Assembly (NCBI RefSeq): GCF_017352095.1 | Contig: NZ_CP071463.1 | Span: 806,001-870,000 of the forward strand | Length of the DNA stretch: 64,000 bases | From: Natrinema longum | GTDB taxonomy: Archaea > Halobacteriota > Halobacteria > Halobacteriales > Natrialbaceae | Direction of reading: 5' to 3' | In this document: positions 45,676 through 54,349 of the stretch, in pieces | Layout: each line of letters opens with the position of its first letter | How positions within the stretch are numbered: position 1 is the stretch's first letter | Program-made: the position numbers and the translations under genes | Notes under the pieces: generated by a model | What the model saw: only the letters and a program-made list of their open reading frames with translations | Told to the model about the DNA's origin: nothing | The model's database searches: none

Positions 45676-46023
45676 AGGTGTCGAAAAGGACGCAGCGCAC
45701 ATAACCGGGTGTCGGCCGTGTGTAATCGACGCACACCCACATCCCGATCGGTACTGACGCCCGACGCACTACTCGCGTGCACCTCATAGACGGGAAAGCG
45801 ACAGCGGGGTAGCGCAGAATAGAGCGAATCCGATCCGCCGTTCGGGACGAACTGAAGGAATCGTCTAATAGCCGGTCACTGCACGGCCAGTCTCATGCAC
45901 CGGCCTTCAGCTACGACTCTGATCCAACCTCCCGTGGCGTCGTTCCTATCCGTGGGACAGCGCCGCATCCGGTCACGTTACGATTGACGGAATCGACGGG
46001 CCAGGGCGTTCCGTCGGTCGCGG
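45676..46023. other. Intergenic region without a supported gene
   Basis: About 350 bases between the DUF3179 start and the AI-2E stop. No domain-bearing open frame, tRNA or clear hairpin is seen. It probably holds the promoter for the leftward lipoprotein genes. Confidence 0.5.
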
Positions 46024-47115
46024 TCACTCTCCGAGGAGAGCGCTACCGAGGGCGGGGAAGATCATATGCGCGAAGTGAACCGTAAGGACGACGATGATCG
46101 GGCCGAGGAAGAGTCCGTACCAGCCGAACGCGAGGGTCCCGAGGAAGTATCCGAGGAGAACCAGTCCCATGTGGACGCCGCTTCGTGCGGACAGGTACGA
46201 CCGCGCGAAGAAATCGGGGATCGTGTCGACGACGACGAACGTGAAGACGAGGAACGCGACCGGGTGCCAAAGCGGCGTCGACGTCGTCACTGCGAGTCCG
46301 AGCAGGATCAATCCGTACGGGACGTAGACTATTTTCATCCCGACGGCAGGGATCAGCGTCCCGATCCCGATGAGCAGCGAGAGCAACACCGGCGTCGCAA
46401 CGACGGCCCCTCCCGAGGCGAGATAGTTGAGACCGGTGTACGTCGCGACGGCAGTCACGGCGGCGACCGCAATGACCGCAAGATTGCTGAGAAAGACCGT
46501 TTCGAGGTCGTCGTCGACCGACTCGATGTACGAGACGATCTCGTCGTCGTGGTCGATGCTCTCGTAGAACCACCGTCGTAACTTCTGGTCGTCACGCAAG
46601 AGATAGAAGAGAAACGTGAGCATGAGGAAGAATCGAGCGAGAACCGAGAAGACGAATCCGGCGATCGACTGCAGGCGTCCCAGGACTCCCGCCAGGTCCT
46701 GTCGAATGATGCCCCCGATGGAGCCACCAGTGCCGGCCGTGAACGCGTCCCGGAGTCTATCGATGTTGCCCTCCCTGGCCAATCGCAAATACGGCTGGAG
46801 GAGCGATCGATACGCCTCGAGTTCGCTCGAGGCGAGAAACTGATCCAGTTCCCGGAGTGCGACGAGGCCCGCGTAGGCGATGACAGCAGCCATAGGGATG
46901 ACGACGAACAGTATCGTGACCGTCGCCGTCACGTTCGGATAGTCGATGACGCGGTCGAGTTGGCGATACAGTGGACGCGTCGCGTAGTAGACGAATATCG
47001 CGAAGAGGACCGTCCCCACGTATCTGAAGAGGGCGATCCCGATCAGTGCCGCGATCACCGATCCGAATCCAACCCAGAGGAGACGCTTGCCGTCCCAAGT
47101 GTCGAAAACGGCCAT
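46024..47115 (-). CDS. AI-2E family transporter (second copy)
   Basis: The 363-residue membrane protein has the family layout: two helices near residues 12-45, one near 60-85, a soluble stretch at about 90-145 (LRELDQFLASSELEAYRSL), then a block of helices ending GWYGLFLGPIIVVL. This is the same family as the gene at 8079-9149, with distinct sequence. Substrate is unknown. The ATG at 47115 is preferred over a TTG six bases upstream. Confidence 0.85.
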   Translation of the reverse strand: MAVFDTWDGKRLLWVGFGSVIAALIGIALFRYVGTVLFAIFVYYATRPLYRQLDRVIDYPNVTATVTILFVVIPMAAVIAYAGLVALRELDQFLASSELEAYRSLLQPYLRLAREGNIDRLRDAFTAGTGGSIGGIIRQDLAGVLGRLQSIAGFVFSVLARFFLMLTFLFYLLRDDQKLRRWFYESIDHDDEIVSYIESVDDDLETVFLSNLAVIAVAAVTAVATYTGLNYLASGGAVVATPVLLSLLIGIGTLIPAVGMKIVYVPYGLILLGLAVTTSTPLWHPVAFLVFTFVVVDTIPDFFARSYLSARSGVHMGLVLLGYFLGTLAFGWYGLFLGPIIVVLTVHFAHMIFPALGSALLGE

Positions 47116-47446
47116 GGTCAACTAGACGGGCACGAACCGGAAGAATGCCGGTCTCGAAAGAGCAGACTGTCTCGGATTCGTTTCTGACGCCGATGCCAAT
47201 CGGAACCAGCCTCATCCGACCCACTTCGCGTCCACGCGAGAGTACGCCTGGCCCGAATTCGAGATGGACCGGAAACGAACTCCCGTCAGCAATACGAATC
47301 GACTCATCACTGTCGACGTCAGCGATCCCGGTCGACGAGAGGAACCATATCACGTCCGTCGATCCGTTGGCGACGGACGTTCATTCCGTTGGGCAGTTGC
47401 GAATTTGGCTGCGGATTTTAGTGTCTCCGGACCGCGTTGATACGCT
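47116..47446. other. Intergenic region without a supported gene
   Basis: About 330 bases between divergent genes. The open frames here are shadows. An AT-rich patch (GGATTTTAGTG) about 33 bases before 47447 is a candidate promoter for the membrane-protein pair that follows. Confidence 0.45.
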
Positions 47447-48034
47447 GTGGCGCTCGAGAACCTCGTCCGTGACGAGCGGATGAACGCCGCCATCGGATGG
47501 TTGCTGACGGGCATCGTGGTGTTGGGTGCTATTGAGAGTGTTCTTACAGGTGTTCTTCTCTGGGGCGGGTTCGAGCTAGTCATCGTCGCTACGGTCTCAG
47601 TGCCAGCGCTGATCACCGGCGACTGGACGGCGATGGTTTCCTGGCCGCTCTTGGCAGTCGCTGCGTTCTCTGTCGTTGCCAGTGTGGCCGAATTTCCGTC
47701 CGAGACCGTGGTGTATCTCGCCGTTGCGACGCTCGCACTCATTGTCGTCGTCGAGCTTGAGACGTTCGCATCGGTCGAACTGAGTCGTCGGTTCGCCGTC
47801 GGCTTCGCGATGCTGACGACGATGGCGCTCCAGGCGCTCTGGACCGTCGCGCAGTTCTACTCGGATCGGTGGCTCGGGACCGCGTACCTGCACTCGCAGA
47901 CCGAACTCCAGTGGGACTTCGTCAGCGTCACCGTCGTGGGGCTCGTCCTCGGCGTGCTCTTCCAGTGGTACGCTGGCCGATTCGAGCCGGCGGGTGCCGT
48001 CGCTCGAGCCGCGAACGGAGCGGACCCACCATGA
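47447..48034 (+). CDS. Multi-span membrane protein of unknown function
   Basis: The 195-residue protein has about six membrane segments, beginning at GWLLTGIVVLGAIESVL. Start is a GTG at 47447 (MALENLVRDERMNAA); an ATG at 47480 is an alternative. Its stop overlaps the next start in ATGA, so it forms a pair with a YjdF-like membrane protein. No family is recognised. Confidence 0.65.
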   Translation: MALENLVRDERMNAAIGWLLTGIVVLGAIESVLTGVLLWGGFELVIVATVSVPALITGDWTAMVSWPLLAVAAFSVVASVAEFPSETVVYLAVATLALIVVVELETFASVELSRRFAVGFAMLTTMALQALWTVAQFYSDRWLGTAYLHSQTELQWDFVSVTVVGLVLGVLFQWYAGRFEPAGAVARAANGADPP

Positions 48035-48648
48035 CGCTGGGCGACGCGCTGGGACTGACGGATGCTCAGGAGCGCCGTCTCGTTCGAGGCCTGCAACTCG
48101 GGCTCGTCGCGCTCCTCGGTTACGGGGTCGTGACGTTTCAGTTCGGAATCTCCGGAACTGCGGGGTTTGCCCTCGGGATAACGCTCCTGCCGGCGTGGTT
48201 GCGCCGGGAGTACGGGTACTCGATGGACGCCGGACTCGTCCTCTGGACCACCACCGCCGTGATCCTTCACACGATGGGATCGCTCTGGTTCTACGACGTG
48301 TACCAGTGGTACGACGAGATCGCACACACCGTCTCGGCGTCAGTCATCGCAGGACTGGGGTATGCGGCCTTCCGAGCGTTCGAACTCCACACCGACGAGA
48401 TGAACGTCCCGTCGACCTTTCGCTCCGTGTTCATCGTCGTCTTCGTCCTCGCGATCGGGGTCGTCTGGGAGGTACTCGAGTTCGCCCTCGGCGGCGCGGT
48501 GGTCACTGTCTATGGCATCGACGACATCGTTACCGACTTCGTGTTCAACGCAGTCGGCGCAGTGATCGTCGCAATCTGGGGAACTGGCTACGTGAGTGAA
48601 CTCGTCGAATTCTTTCGGCGACGACTTCGTTCCAGACCCGAGAACTAG
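48031..48648 (+). CDS. DUF2238/YjdF-like membrane protein
   Basis: The 205-residue protein has about six membrane segments and the family hallmark DVYQWYDEIAHTVSASVIAG (about residues 89-108) with conserved Asp and His, followed by VVWEVLEFALG (about 149-159) and an Asp-rich IDDIVTDFVFN. The buried polar residues suggest metal or haem binding, but the function is unknown. It is coupled to the upstream membrane protein by a four-base overlap. Confidence 0.75.
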   Translation: MTLGDALGLTDAQERRLVRGLQLGLVALLGYGVVTFQFGISGTAGFALGITLLPAWLRREYGYSMDAGLVLWTTTAVILHTMGSLWFYDVYQWYDEIAHTVSASVIAGLGYAAFRAFELHTDEMNVPSTFRSVFIVVFVLAIGVVWEVLEFALGGAVVTVYGIDDIVTDFVFNAVGAVIVAIWGTGYVSELVEFFRRRLRSRPEN

Positions 48649-48922
48649 GCCCCTACAGGCGTGTTCGATCGATGGTGCTGCTAACGGTCGCTCGAAGCAG
48701 TAGTCGGCGTCGGCAAAAAGACGATCGCTGTGATCAGCAGGCAAGTCCGTAGCCAGTAACCGTTACAGCAGCTTGGCATGCGTTTCATGTGTCGGGTTGC
48801 CAATTCCGGCCCTCGTTTTACGCCGCAGATGGTCGAATGGTGAGCGATGACAGTATCCGATGCAGATGATCATGACCGAACTCGCAGCGAGAGCGATGTA
48901 TAGAACGAGTGAGGCGTAAGTT

Positions 48923-49246
48923 ATGGCCCGTGAGACGGCGTCACCCTCTCGAGAGGAGATCGAAAAACGGATTCGAAAGATTGGGAAGTACTCCCGGGCA
49001 GTCCGTACAGGATTGGTGATCATTCTAAGTGCGTTTCTATTAGCCGTTGGTGTCGTCCTTCCCGCAAACCTCGACAGTCCATCACAGGCGATCGAAGCGA
49101 TACTGATGCCACTCACGTTCGTCGGACTAGGTACCATCCTGTACGGAATCGGGATGCACCTTCACCTCATGCATTTGAATCTCGTCCGCCAGTTACAGCC
49201 AGAACCGGCGGACGACCAGCCATCGGCCCCCGAGCCAGATGATTGA
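48923..49246 (+). CDS. Two-span membrane protein of unknown function (107 aa)
   Basis: The protein begins MARETASPSREEIEKRIRKI with an amphipathic basic helix, then two hydrophobic segments (GLVIILSAFLLAVGVVLPA and ILMPLTFVGLGTILYGIG) and an acidic tail. Local base composition is less GC-rich than its left neighbours. It may be chromosomal or the first gene of the provirus; the sequence does not settle this. Confidence 0.6.
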   Translation: MARETASPSREEIEKRIRKIGKYSRAVRTGLVIILSAFLLAVGVVLPANLDSPSQAIEAILMPLTFVGLGTILYGIGMHLHLMHLNLVRQLQPEPADDQPSAPEPDD

Positions 49247-49567
49247 TTGTGAACCCGAATTCACCCGACTGTGAGTCGCTATCTTCGGGTAGCGGAAGTT
49301 TCAGAACGGAACGGACGGTCAGTCCACACGCCTGCCCACCTCCCTCTATTGACCGCCGGACAGCGGCGGGGTCCGAACGGAGCCGTAGTGAACTCCGTCG
49401 AAGATGGTCGGCTCGAAAAACGCGACTCCTCCGATATCGGGACGGACAGGGTTGTTACTCGAGTTTTAGGAACCCTCGAGACAACAATTGATTTCGAGTG
49501 GACTCGCCGGGCGGGCAACTGTAAACCTCGGTCGTGGTCAACCGCAGTACGGCGGAGGTGTTCGAGC
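49247..49567. other. Intergenic region near the probable left edge of the provirus
   Basis: About 320 bases with no recognisable gene; an open frame reading into the next gene has no domain in this part. No tRNA gene or tRNA fragment is visible, so the attachment site is not identified. A ribosome-binding site GGAGGTG at 49554-49560 belongs to the next gene. Confidence 0.45.
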
Positions 49568-49690
49568 GTGACCCGCTACTGCCCGCACTGCGGTGGCCGA
49601 ATGGTGACCAAGACCTCGAGCGGCGGCCTCCCCCGTCGCGTTTGTGAGAACGGTCCACACGATCTACAGGAGGTGTCACAAGGCCAATGA
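49568..49690 (+). CDS. Very small zinc-ribbon protein (40 aa)
   Basis: The protein reads MTRYCPHCGGRMVTKTSSGG and then LPRRVCENGPHDL. One CPHC knuckle and a later Cys/His (VCENGPH) could form a zinc site. The GTG start at 49568 is supported by GGAGGTG with seven-base spacing; the upstream open frame is not protein-like. The stop overlaps the next start (ATGA), so it is coupled to the SWIM gene. Confidence 0.6.
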   Translation: MTRYCPHCGGRMVTKTSSGGLPRRVCENGPHDLQEVSQGQ

Positions 49691-50118
49691 GCGCTTTCCC
49701 AGAACCAACTGACGGCGAGCCGGTCGACTTCCTCGAGGAACGCGACGACGGAACCGAGTCGTGGACTCGAGCCGATCCACGCGAGGCACTGATCGAATCG
49801 TTCGGTCGGTTCGGGTACAAGGTTACGCTCAGAGACGGTGAGAGCGTCCACTACTGTGCGCTCGGGATCGAAGACGGCGAGTACGTCGGTCGGTGCGACT
49901 GCAAGGGCTGGCAGTACCACGACGGACCCTGCGCCCATCTCTGCACGCTTCGGAAGGCCGACTTCCTCGAGCTGATCGAGATCGAGGCCACGGACGGGAG
50001 CCCCGACGACGAATACGAGATGTGCCAGGCCACCGGCGAGACGCTCGAGGGGGAGCCACACGACACCGCAATCGAACGGACACACCACCGTGAACGGGAG
50101 GTAGAGGGACAAATATGA
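49687..50118 (+). CDS. SWIM zinc-finger protein
   Basis: The 143-residue acidic protein has a SWIM-type motif CDCKGWQYHDGPCAHLCTL at about residues 74-92 (CxC then CxH), used in DNA or protein binding. The N-terminal part (FGRFGYKVTLRDGESVHYCAL) is beta-rich. SWIM proteins of this size occur in haloarchaeal viruses and plasmids. A GGAGGTG lies 11 bases before the ATG. It is probably regulatory. Confidence 0.75.
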   Translation: MSAFPEPTDGEPVDFLEERDDGTESWTRADPREALIESFGRFGYKVTLRDGESVHYCALGIEDGEYVGRCDCKGWQYHDGPCAHLCTLRKADFLELIEIEATDGSPDDEYEMCQATGETLEGEPHDTAIERTHHREREVEGQI

Positions 50119-50181
50119 CGCGCACGCACACCCGCGCACAAGGCACCTTCGGAGGTTACTACACCCCCCTTGCATCCGAAC

Positions 50182-50221
50182 TGCATAACTCGACGCCGTC
50201 CGCGTATTCACGACTTATGCA
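50182..50221. promoter_or_regulatory. Inverted repeat upstream of the RHH gene (candidate operator)
   Basis: TGCATAACTCG (50182-50192) is an 11-base arm that matches the complement of CGACTTATGCA (50211-50221) at 10 of 11 positions. It ends 15 bases before the ATG of the ribbon-helix-helix gene, where such proteins usually bind to control themselves. Confidence 0.5.
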
Positions 50222-50236
50222 AACCGGGGTGAGCCG

Positions 50237-50698
50237 ATGAGCCGGATGGATCACAACCCGACGAGCCGGACCTCGTTCGGCTGTCCGGATGATCTGCTCG
50301 AGCAACTCGACGAGATCGCCGATCGCGAAGACAAGAGCCGGAGCCAGAAGCTCCGCGAACTCGTTCGTCAGGAGGTCGAAGCGAAAGGTGACCTCGAGGG
50401 ACCACAGCCGATCCTTCCTGATGACGAGCGACTCGCCGATGCATATCGAACCCTCCACGATCGCGCTCACGCTCCACACAAAACCAAATCACGGGTTAAA
50501 CTCGAAACGGCAAAGAACAAGCTCTACACCAACGACACACCGAAGACAGCCGTTCTCGAGGAGATCATCAAACCCCTCGAACACCTCGGGTACGTCTCCG
50601 TCTATCCGGGCAATCAGACCGTGTGGGTCGTCGTCCGACCGATGCGGTACACCGATGGCGAAGACATAATCGACGAAGCAGAGCCTGTCTCGGCATAG
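50237..50698 (+). CDS. Ribbon-helix-helix (CopG-like) DNA-binding protein
   Basis: The 153-residue protein has an RHH motif at about residues 13-48 (TSFGCPDDLLEQLDEIADRE, then SRSQKLRELVRQEV): a strand followed by two helices. The rest (about 60-153) is a mixed domain with SVYPGNQTVWVVVRPMRY. It likely binds DNA as a dimer and controls viral genes, perhaps through the inverted repeat just upstream. It ends 14 bases before the stop of the leftward structural operon. Confidence 0.8.
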   Translation: MSRMDHNPTSRTSFGCPDDLLEQLDEIADREDKSRSQKLRELVRQEVEAKGDLEGPQPILPDDERLADAYRTLHDRAHAPHKTKSRVKLETAKNKLYTNDTPKTAVLEEIIKPLEHLGYVSVYPGNQTVWVVVRPMRYTDGEDIIDEAEPVSA

Positions 50699-50711
50699 GC
50701 ACACAGAAAAA

Positions 50712-50987
50712 TCAGACCAAAGACGTCAGAGCGATCCCCACGAGACCGGATCCCACAAGCAGCCCCGTCGTCCATTTTCCGCCCTTGTAAATCAACCACA
50801 GTCGGGATGTCTTTGGTCGAAGCTCCTCGAGATCCTCTTCTACGACATCGAGATCCTCCTCGAGATCGGTCTCCATCCGCTCGAGCAGCTCCGTTACATG
50901 ATCGAGTTTCTGCTCGATCTGAGTCATCCGTTCCGAGAGTTCATGATTCGAGGGGATGTCGTTAGATGGATCAGTAGCACTACTCAC
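50712..50987 (-). CDS. Coiled-coil membrane protein, last gene of the structural operon
   Basis: The 91-residue protein has a coiled coil at about residues 15-60 (LSERMTQIEQKLDHVTELLE) followed by one membrane helix (GLLVGSGLVGIALTSLV). Small proteins of this shape are common in haloviruses; a role in virion membrane or lysis is possible but not shown. It overlaps the upstream gene by four bases. Confidence 0.7.
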   Translation of the reverse strand: MSSATDPSNDIPSNHELSERMTQIEQKLDHVTELLERMETDLEEDLDVVEEDLEELRPKTSRLWLIYKGGKWTTGLLVGSGLVGIALTSLV

Positions 50988-51628
50988 GCGAGATGAAACA
51001 CCCCGGTTGCAGTCTGTTCGGCGCTGCTGGTATCGACGATCGTCACGGTCGCCTCGGGACCGACCGCAGGCTCATCGATATCCGTGGCCGTCCCGGCGGC
51101 TACTCCCGACGCGATCTCATCGGTGAACAATTCGGTTCCATCTTCCGCGAGCCAACTGACCTGGATGTCGTAGCTCCCGGTCGACTCGACCCGGCCGCGG
51201 AGGCGATCGGCACCGACCGCGGCCAGCGAATGCTCGATCGAGCCGTCGGCCGCAATCGTTGCACCGGACCAATCGGCTCGATCGGCGTCGGGGAGCGCAG
51301 TGATGTCGACATCGCCGAGGATGCGATTGTCGCGACTCGAGATATCGATCACGCCCTGATGGTCAACCGGGACAGTAGACGCGCTCACGTCGAGCGGCGT
51401 GTCTTCTTGCACTGCCACTGTACCGGCTTGGTTGACGGAGACAGTGTCTCGCTGCTCGACAGTCACGATACCATCGATCGACACGTCTTCCTCGAGATAG
51501 GCCGGAATCTGCGTATCCGTCTCGGTGATCGATACTTTCAGCAGATCGCGCGGGATGTCGGCTCCGATGATATCGTGGACACGATCGGTCTGTTCGCGGT
51601 GTTTGTAGGCTTCTGACTGTCTTCTCAT
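50984..51628 (-). CDS. Virion-associated protein of unknown function (214 aa)
   Basis: The protein starts MRRQSEAYKHREQTDRVHDI and then has beta-rich repeats of VxVxQxGTVxVQ type (VTVEQRDTVSVNQAGTVAVQ) near residues 52-75, ending GVFHLA. It shares one base with the spike-like gene upstream. The beta-rich repeats suggest a capsid-associated or spike part. No family is recognised. Confidence 0.65.
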   Translation of the reverse strand: MRRQSEAYKHREQTDRVHDIIGADIPRDLLKVSITETDTQIPAYLEEDVSIDGIVTVEQRDTVSVNQAGTVAVQEDTPLDVSASTVPVDHQGVIDISSRDNRILGDVDITALPDADRADWSGATIAADGSIEHSLAAVGADRLRGRVESTGSYDIQVSWLAEDGTELFTDEIASGVAAGTATDIDEPAVGPEATVTIVDTSSAEQTATGVFHLA

Positions 51629-52881
51629 TATTTCTGTGAGCTTTTGACGTAGCGATCAAGTGGCAGTTCTAGCTCGATCGGCTCCTCGCCGATCTCGGCG
51701 ATTTCCTCTCGGCGACGGTATCGGCGATCCTTCCCTGCGGTAATCGGGACGGAGTCCGTCACAGTTCTATCGACGAACCCGCGGCCCCGACCTCCGCTCT
51801 CTGTCTCGACGCGGAAATCGCCAACAATCACCTCCGTGCCCTTGATCGGCTCGCTAGTCTCGCTGTCGACGACCTCGACGCCGACACTGATTAGATCGTC
51901 CTCCTCGACCAACTCGTAGTCGTGTGGGTCGCCGCGGCGCATCTGCCGCGACGGGAAGCCGCGAAGGACCCACTCGCCCTGCCCTCGTGAATCGGCCGGG
52001 CGGTGATACGGCGAGGCTTCTGCGTAGAACGCCATGTCCGGCGGGACCCGCGCGAACTCGTACCGACCATTCTCGTCAGTCGTCGTCGAGTCGTATGGCT
52101 CGCCACTCCCGACAAGCAGATTGACGATTTTACCCGCAATCGGGTCTCCATCTGGCGTTTCGACGGATCCCTCGAGCCCCGAATACTGATACTCGACAGT
52201 CGTACCATCATCGCCGAGTTGTACCGTGTCCTCGAGGGTGCCGCTGAGAGCGACCACGTCGACCTCGCCCGAGGTTTCGACCTCTGAGACGCCGTCCTCG
52301 TTCGTCGTCGCTGAGACAACGTCCGCAGAGACAGGATCGCCAGGAACCGGCTGTCCGTGGGCATCCTTGATGATGATTTTGAGCGGCGAGAAGTCAACAT
52401 ACACCCTCGTCTCAGCACCAGTGAGATCCTTCGTGACGAGGCCACCAGTCTCAGACTCGATGAGGACGATATTGTCACCATCCCGAGGGAGACTGTTTTC
52501 CCCAGAATGAACGCCAGTGGGAATGACACCCATTGAGAAGGATGTCGACGTGAGTCCGGTCCCACCAGCGAGATTCCCATTTACATAGGCGTACACCGTC
52601 CCATTGACGAAATCACCGTTTTTGGTAACTGAGCCCGAAACGAAGGTCCCCGCTCGCTCGGTCGTGACGCTTGCTGACGAGACGAGGCCCTGTATCTGAG
52701 GGGAATCGTCTCCACCCTCGGGGAGTATCGAGCCATCGGGTGACACGCTACTGTGGTTCGTGACAGGTGCGCTCGAGGCAAGTCCGTCGACCGTGAGGGT
52801 GTTGTCACCTTCTGGAAGCAGCGTGTCCGCCGGCTCGTCGTAGGTATGATCAGTCGTCGAAGCAGTGGAATCAATAGTCAT
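51628..52881 (-). CDS. Probable spike/host-contact protein with carboxypeptidase-regulatory-like domains
   Basis: The 417-residue protein has tandem N-terminal segments (LLPEGDNTLTVDGLASSAPV and ILPEGGDDSPQIQGLVSSAS, at about 20-75), a beta region, and two CarboxypepD_reg-like/Ig-like domains: about 185-300 (GSVETPDGDPIAGKIVNLLV, TTTDENGRYEFARVPP) and about 330-405. Such domains occur in virus spikes. There is no signal peptide, so it would be assembled from the cytoplasm. It is in the same position as spike genes of SH1-like viruses; the assignment is an inference. Confidence 0.68.
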   Translation of the reverse strand: MTIDSTASTTDHTYDEPADTLLPEGDNTLTVDGLASSAPVTNHSSVSPDGSILPEGGDDSPQIQGLVSSASVTTERAGTFVSGSVTKNGDFVNGTVYAYVNGNLAGGTGLTSTSFSMGVIPTGVHSGENSLPRDGDNIVLIESETGGLVTKDLTGAETRVYVDFSPLKIIIKDAHGQPVPGDPVSADVVSATTNEDGVSEVETSGEVDVVALSGTLEDTVQLGDDGTTVEYQYSGLEGSVETPDGDPIAGKIVNLLVGSGEPYDSTTTDENGRYEFARVPPDMAFYAEASPYHRPADSRGQGEWVLRGFPSRQMRRGDPHDYELVEEDDLISVGVEVVDSETSEPIKGTEVIVGDFRVETESGGRGRGFVDRTVTDSVPITAGKDRRYRRREEIAEIGEEPIELELPLDRYVKSSQK

Positions 52882-52893
52882 TGAATCACCTTA

Positions 52894-53664
52894 TTAGGAC
52901 CACAACACCAGTAGGTCGCCTGCTGCGTCCTCGCTTTCGTAGCCATCTGCATTGACCGCGAACGTACTCGTTACACCCGACTCGAGTGGATTGGTGAAGT
53001 ACGTTGTGTCGTCTGCTGGAACTCCGAACATCTCACCATTGCCGCACAGATCTAAGCCCTGATTGTTCGGGTCCCAGTTGACGCCGCTGGCCCCGTCTTT
53101 CGCAGAGCCGGCGAAGTATGCGCGATGTACGGTTGTCGAGTCCGTGGGTGTCACGTCCTCCTGTTGGCTGCTCTCTGTCTGCTTCGAGTGGACGACCGTT
53201 ATCCCAGTAGCGTTCGGATATTCGTAATTGAAGTGGGCCACGTCTGAACTGTTGAACGTAATCGTACCGGAGTTCGACAGTTCGGTGTAGAGATTCCGAA
53301 TCGTTTCGGCTAGTAGACTCTTACTGGGGTCAACGCTTCCGGGGTACGACCAATCCCCGAGGTAGTCGTATGGGCCGTGTAAATCGCCGTCTTTTGGAAC
53401 ATGGGTGTCGAACTCCCCCGAGGTATCGAGCCATGCAACGAACCACCCGTCATCCTTGACGCGGAAATTGACTGTTCTCGAGGTTGCCCGAGAAAAGCCG
53501 AAACTGAACAGGCCTTCGACCCCGTTCTCATACACATTGTGTGCGTCGACACTTCCGTTATTCAGTACCTCCGTCGGGTCGATCGAGTCCTCGGTCGAGT
53601 GGTCAAGCGCGTTCCAGTATCCGAGGAAACTGATTTCGCTGGTATCCAGTGCTGGTAGCGTCAT
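52894..53664 (-). CDS. Virion surface-like protein (256 aa)
   Basis: The protein starts MTLPALDTSEISFLGYWNAL, has no signal or membrane segment, and is rich in beta strands and aromatic residues (VKDDGWFVAWLDTSGEF, GLDLCGNGEMFGVPADDTTY). Its position between membrane-associated genes and the spike-like gene suggests a capsid vertex or spike component. Its start overlaps the 3' end of a 50-residue gene. No family is recognised. Confidence 0.62.
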   Translation of the reverse strand: MTLPALDTSEISFLGYWNALDHSTEDSIDPTEVLNNGSVDAHNVYENGVEGLFSFGFSRATSRTVNFRVKDDGWFVAWLDTSGEFDTHVPKDGDLHGPYDYLGDWSYPGSVDPSKSLLAETIRNLYTELSNSGTITFNSSDVAHFNYEYPNATGITVVHSKQTESSQQEDVTPTDSTTVHRAYFAGSAKDGASGVNWDPNNQGLDLCGNGEMFGVPADDTTYFTNPLESGVTSTFAVNADGYESEDAAGDLLVLWS

Positions 53665-53813
53665 AAGTCGTTATTCTCCGTATTGTCGACAGATTTCAGA
53701 GCTTCGACGCGCTCACGTTTCATCCGTTCATACTCTGATTCCTCGTTCTCACGAGGAACGCTCTCTCCTGCGAGAACGCCCTCGGGTGGTTTGTTGAGTA
53801 TCCCTGTTTCCAT
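53661..53813 (-). CDS. Short conserved-position protein (50 aa)
   Basis: The frame reads METGILNKPPEGVLAGESVP, then a highly charged helix (RENEESEYERMKRERVEALK). Its ATG at 53813 has GGTGA upstream, and its stop overlaps the next ATG (ATGA). Codon use and coupling fit the operon, so I regard it as real though it is very short. Function unknown. Confidence 0.65.
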   Translation of the reverse strand: METGILNKPPEGVLAGESVPRENEESEYERMKRERVEALKSVDNTENNDL

Positions 53814-53815
53814 TA

Positions 53816-54349
53816 TTATATCACCTCAGTGTGCATTCGGCCGACGAGATCGACACTGCCGGATGCAGCGGGATTGTACCGAGCAACGTACTCTATTTTG
53901 TGCTCAGCTGGAATGATGGCCTGAAACTCGTCGACGAACGAGAACGGATCGTTGACCAATCCGAGCGGGCTGTTCGTCCAGCCACCGCCAACGGTGTGGT
54001 CGTCGATCTGCAACGCCCACTGAACGTCCGTCTCGTCTGTCGCCCCGATCGCCAGCAACGCCAGAGCCTGCTGGCTACTCCGCGGGAGCGACTGCGAGAC
54101 GACCGTCTTCTCGTCGCCTGGCTCGAGCGTCACGGAGCCGTCATCGTTCACGTCCTCGAGGTTCGATGTCTCCGAGACAATGTACTGCTGCGGGCCCATC
54201 GGCCGGACCTGACCGTCGTAGTAGTGATTGTGGGTATCCTCTCGCGATTCGGAGGACTCGGTTCCGTCGCCTCCCTCGATGTCTGACGTGTTCTCGGCGA
54301 TCCGCTGTAGCAGCGAGACCATCAAATCGACGTTGTCCGACACTCTCAC
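53816..54349 (-). CDS. Virion protein, N-terminal coiled coil and beta-rich C-terminus (177 aa)
   Basis: The protein has an N-terminal helix (SDNVDLMVSLLQRIAENTSD), an acidic His-rich linker (EDTHNHYYDGQV) and a beta-rich domain (VTLEPGDEKTVVSQSLPRSS, QWALQIDDHTVGGGWTNS, HKIEYVARYNPAASGSV). This pattern is typical of halovirus minor capsid or spike-base proteins. The start overlaps the previous stop in ATGA. Confidence 0.65.
   Translation of the reverse strand: MRVSDNVDLMVSLLQRIAENTSDIEGGDGTESSESREDTHNHYYDGQVRPMGPQQYIVSETSNLEDVNDDGSVTLEPGDEKTVVSQSLPRSSQQALALLAIGATDETDVQWALQIDDHTVGGGWTNSPLGLVNDPFSFVDEFQAIIPAEHKIEYVARYNPAASGSVDLVGRMHTEVI

Noticed and set aside
48649-49567. Possible left attachment site of the provirus
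   Set aside because: No tRNA gene, tRNA fragment or direct repeat to a right-hand partner could be seen; the partner would lie outside the window.
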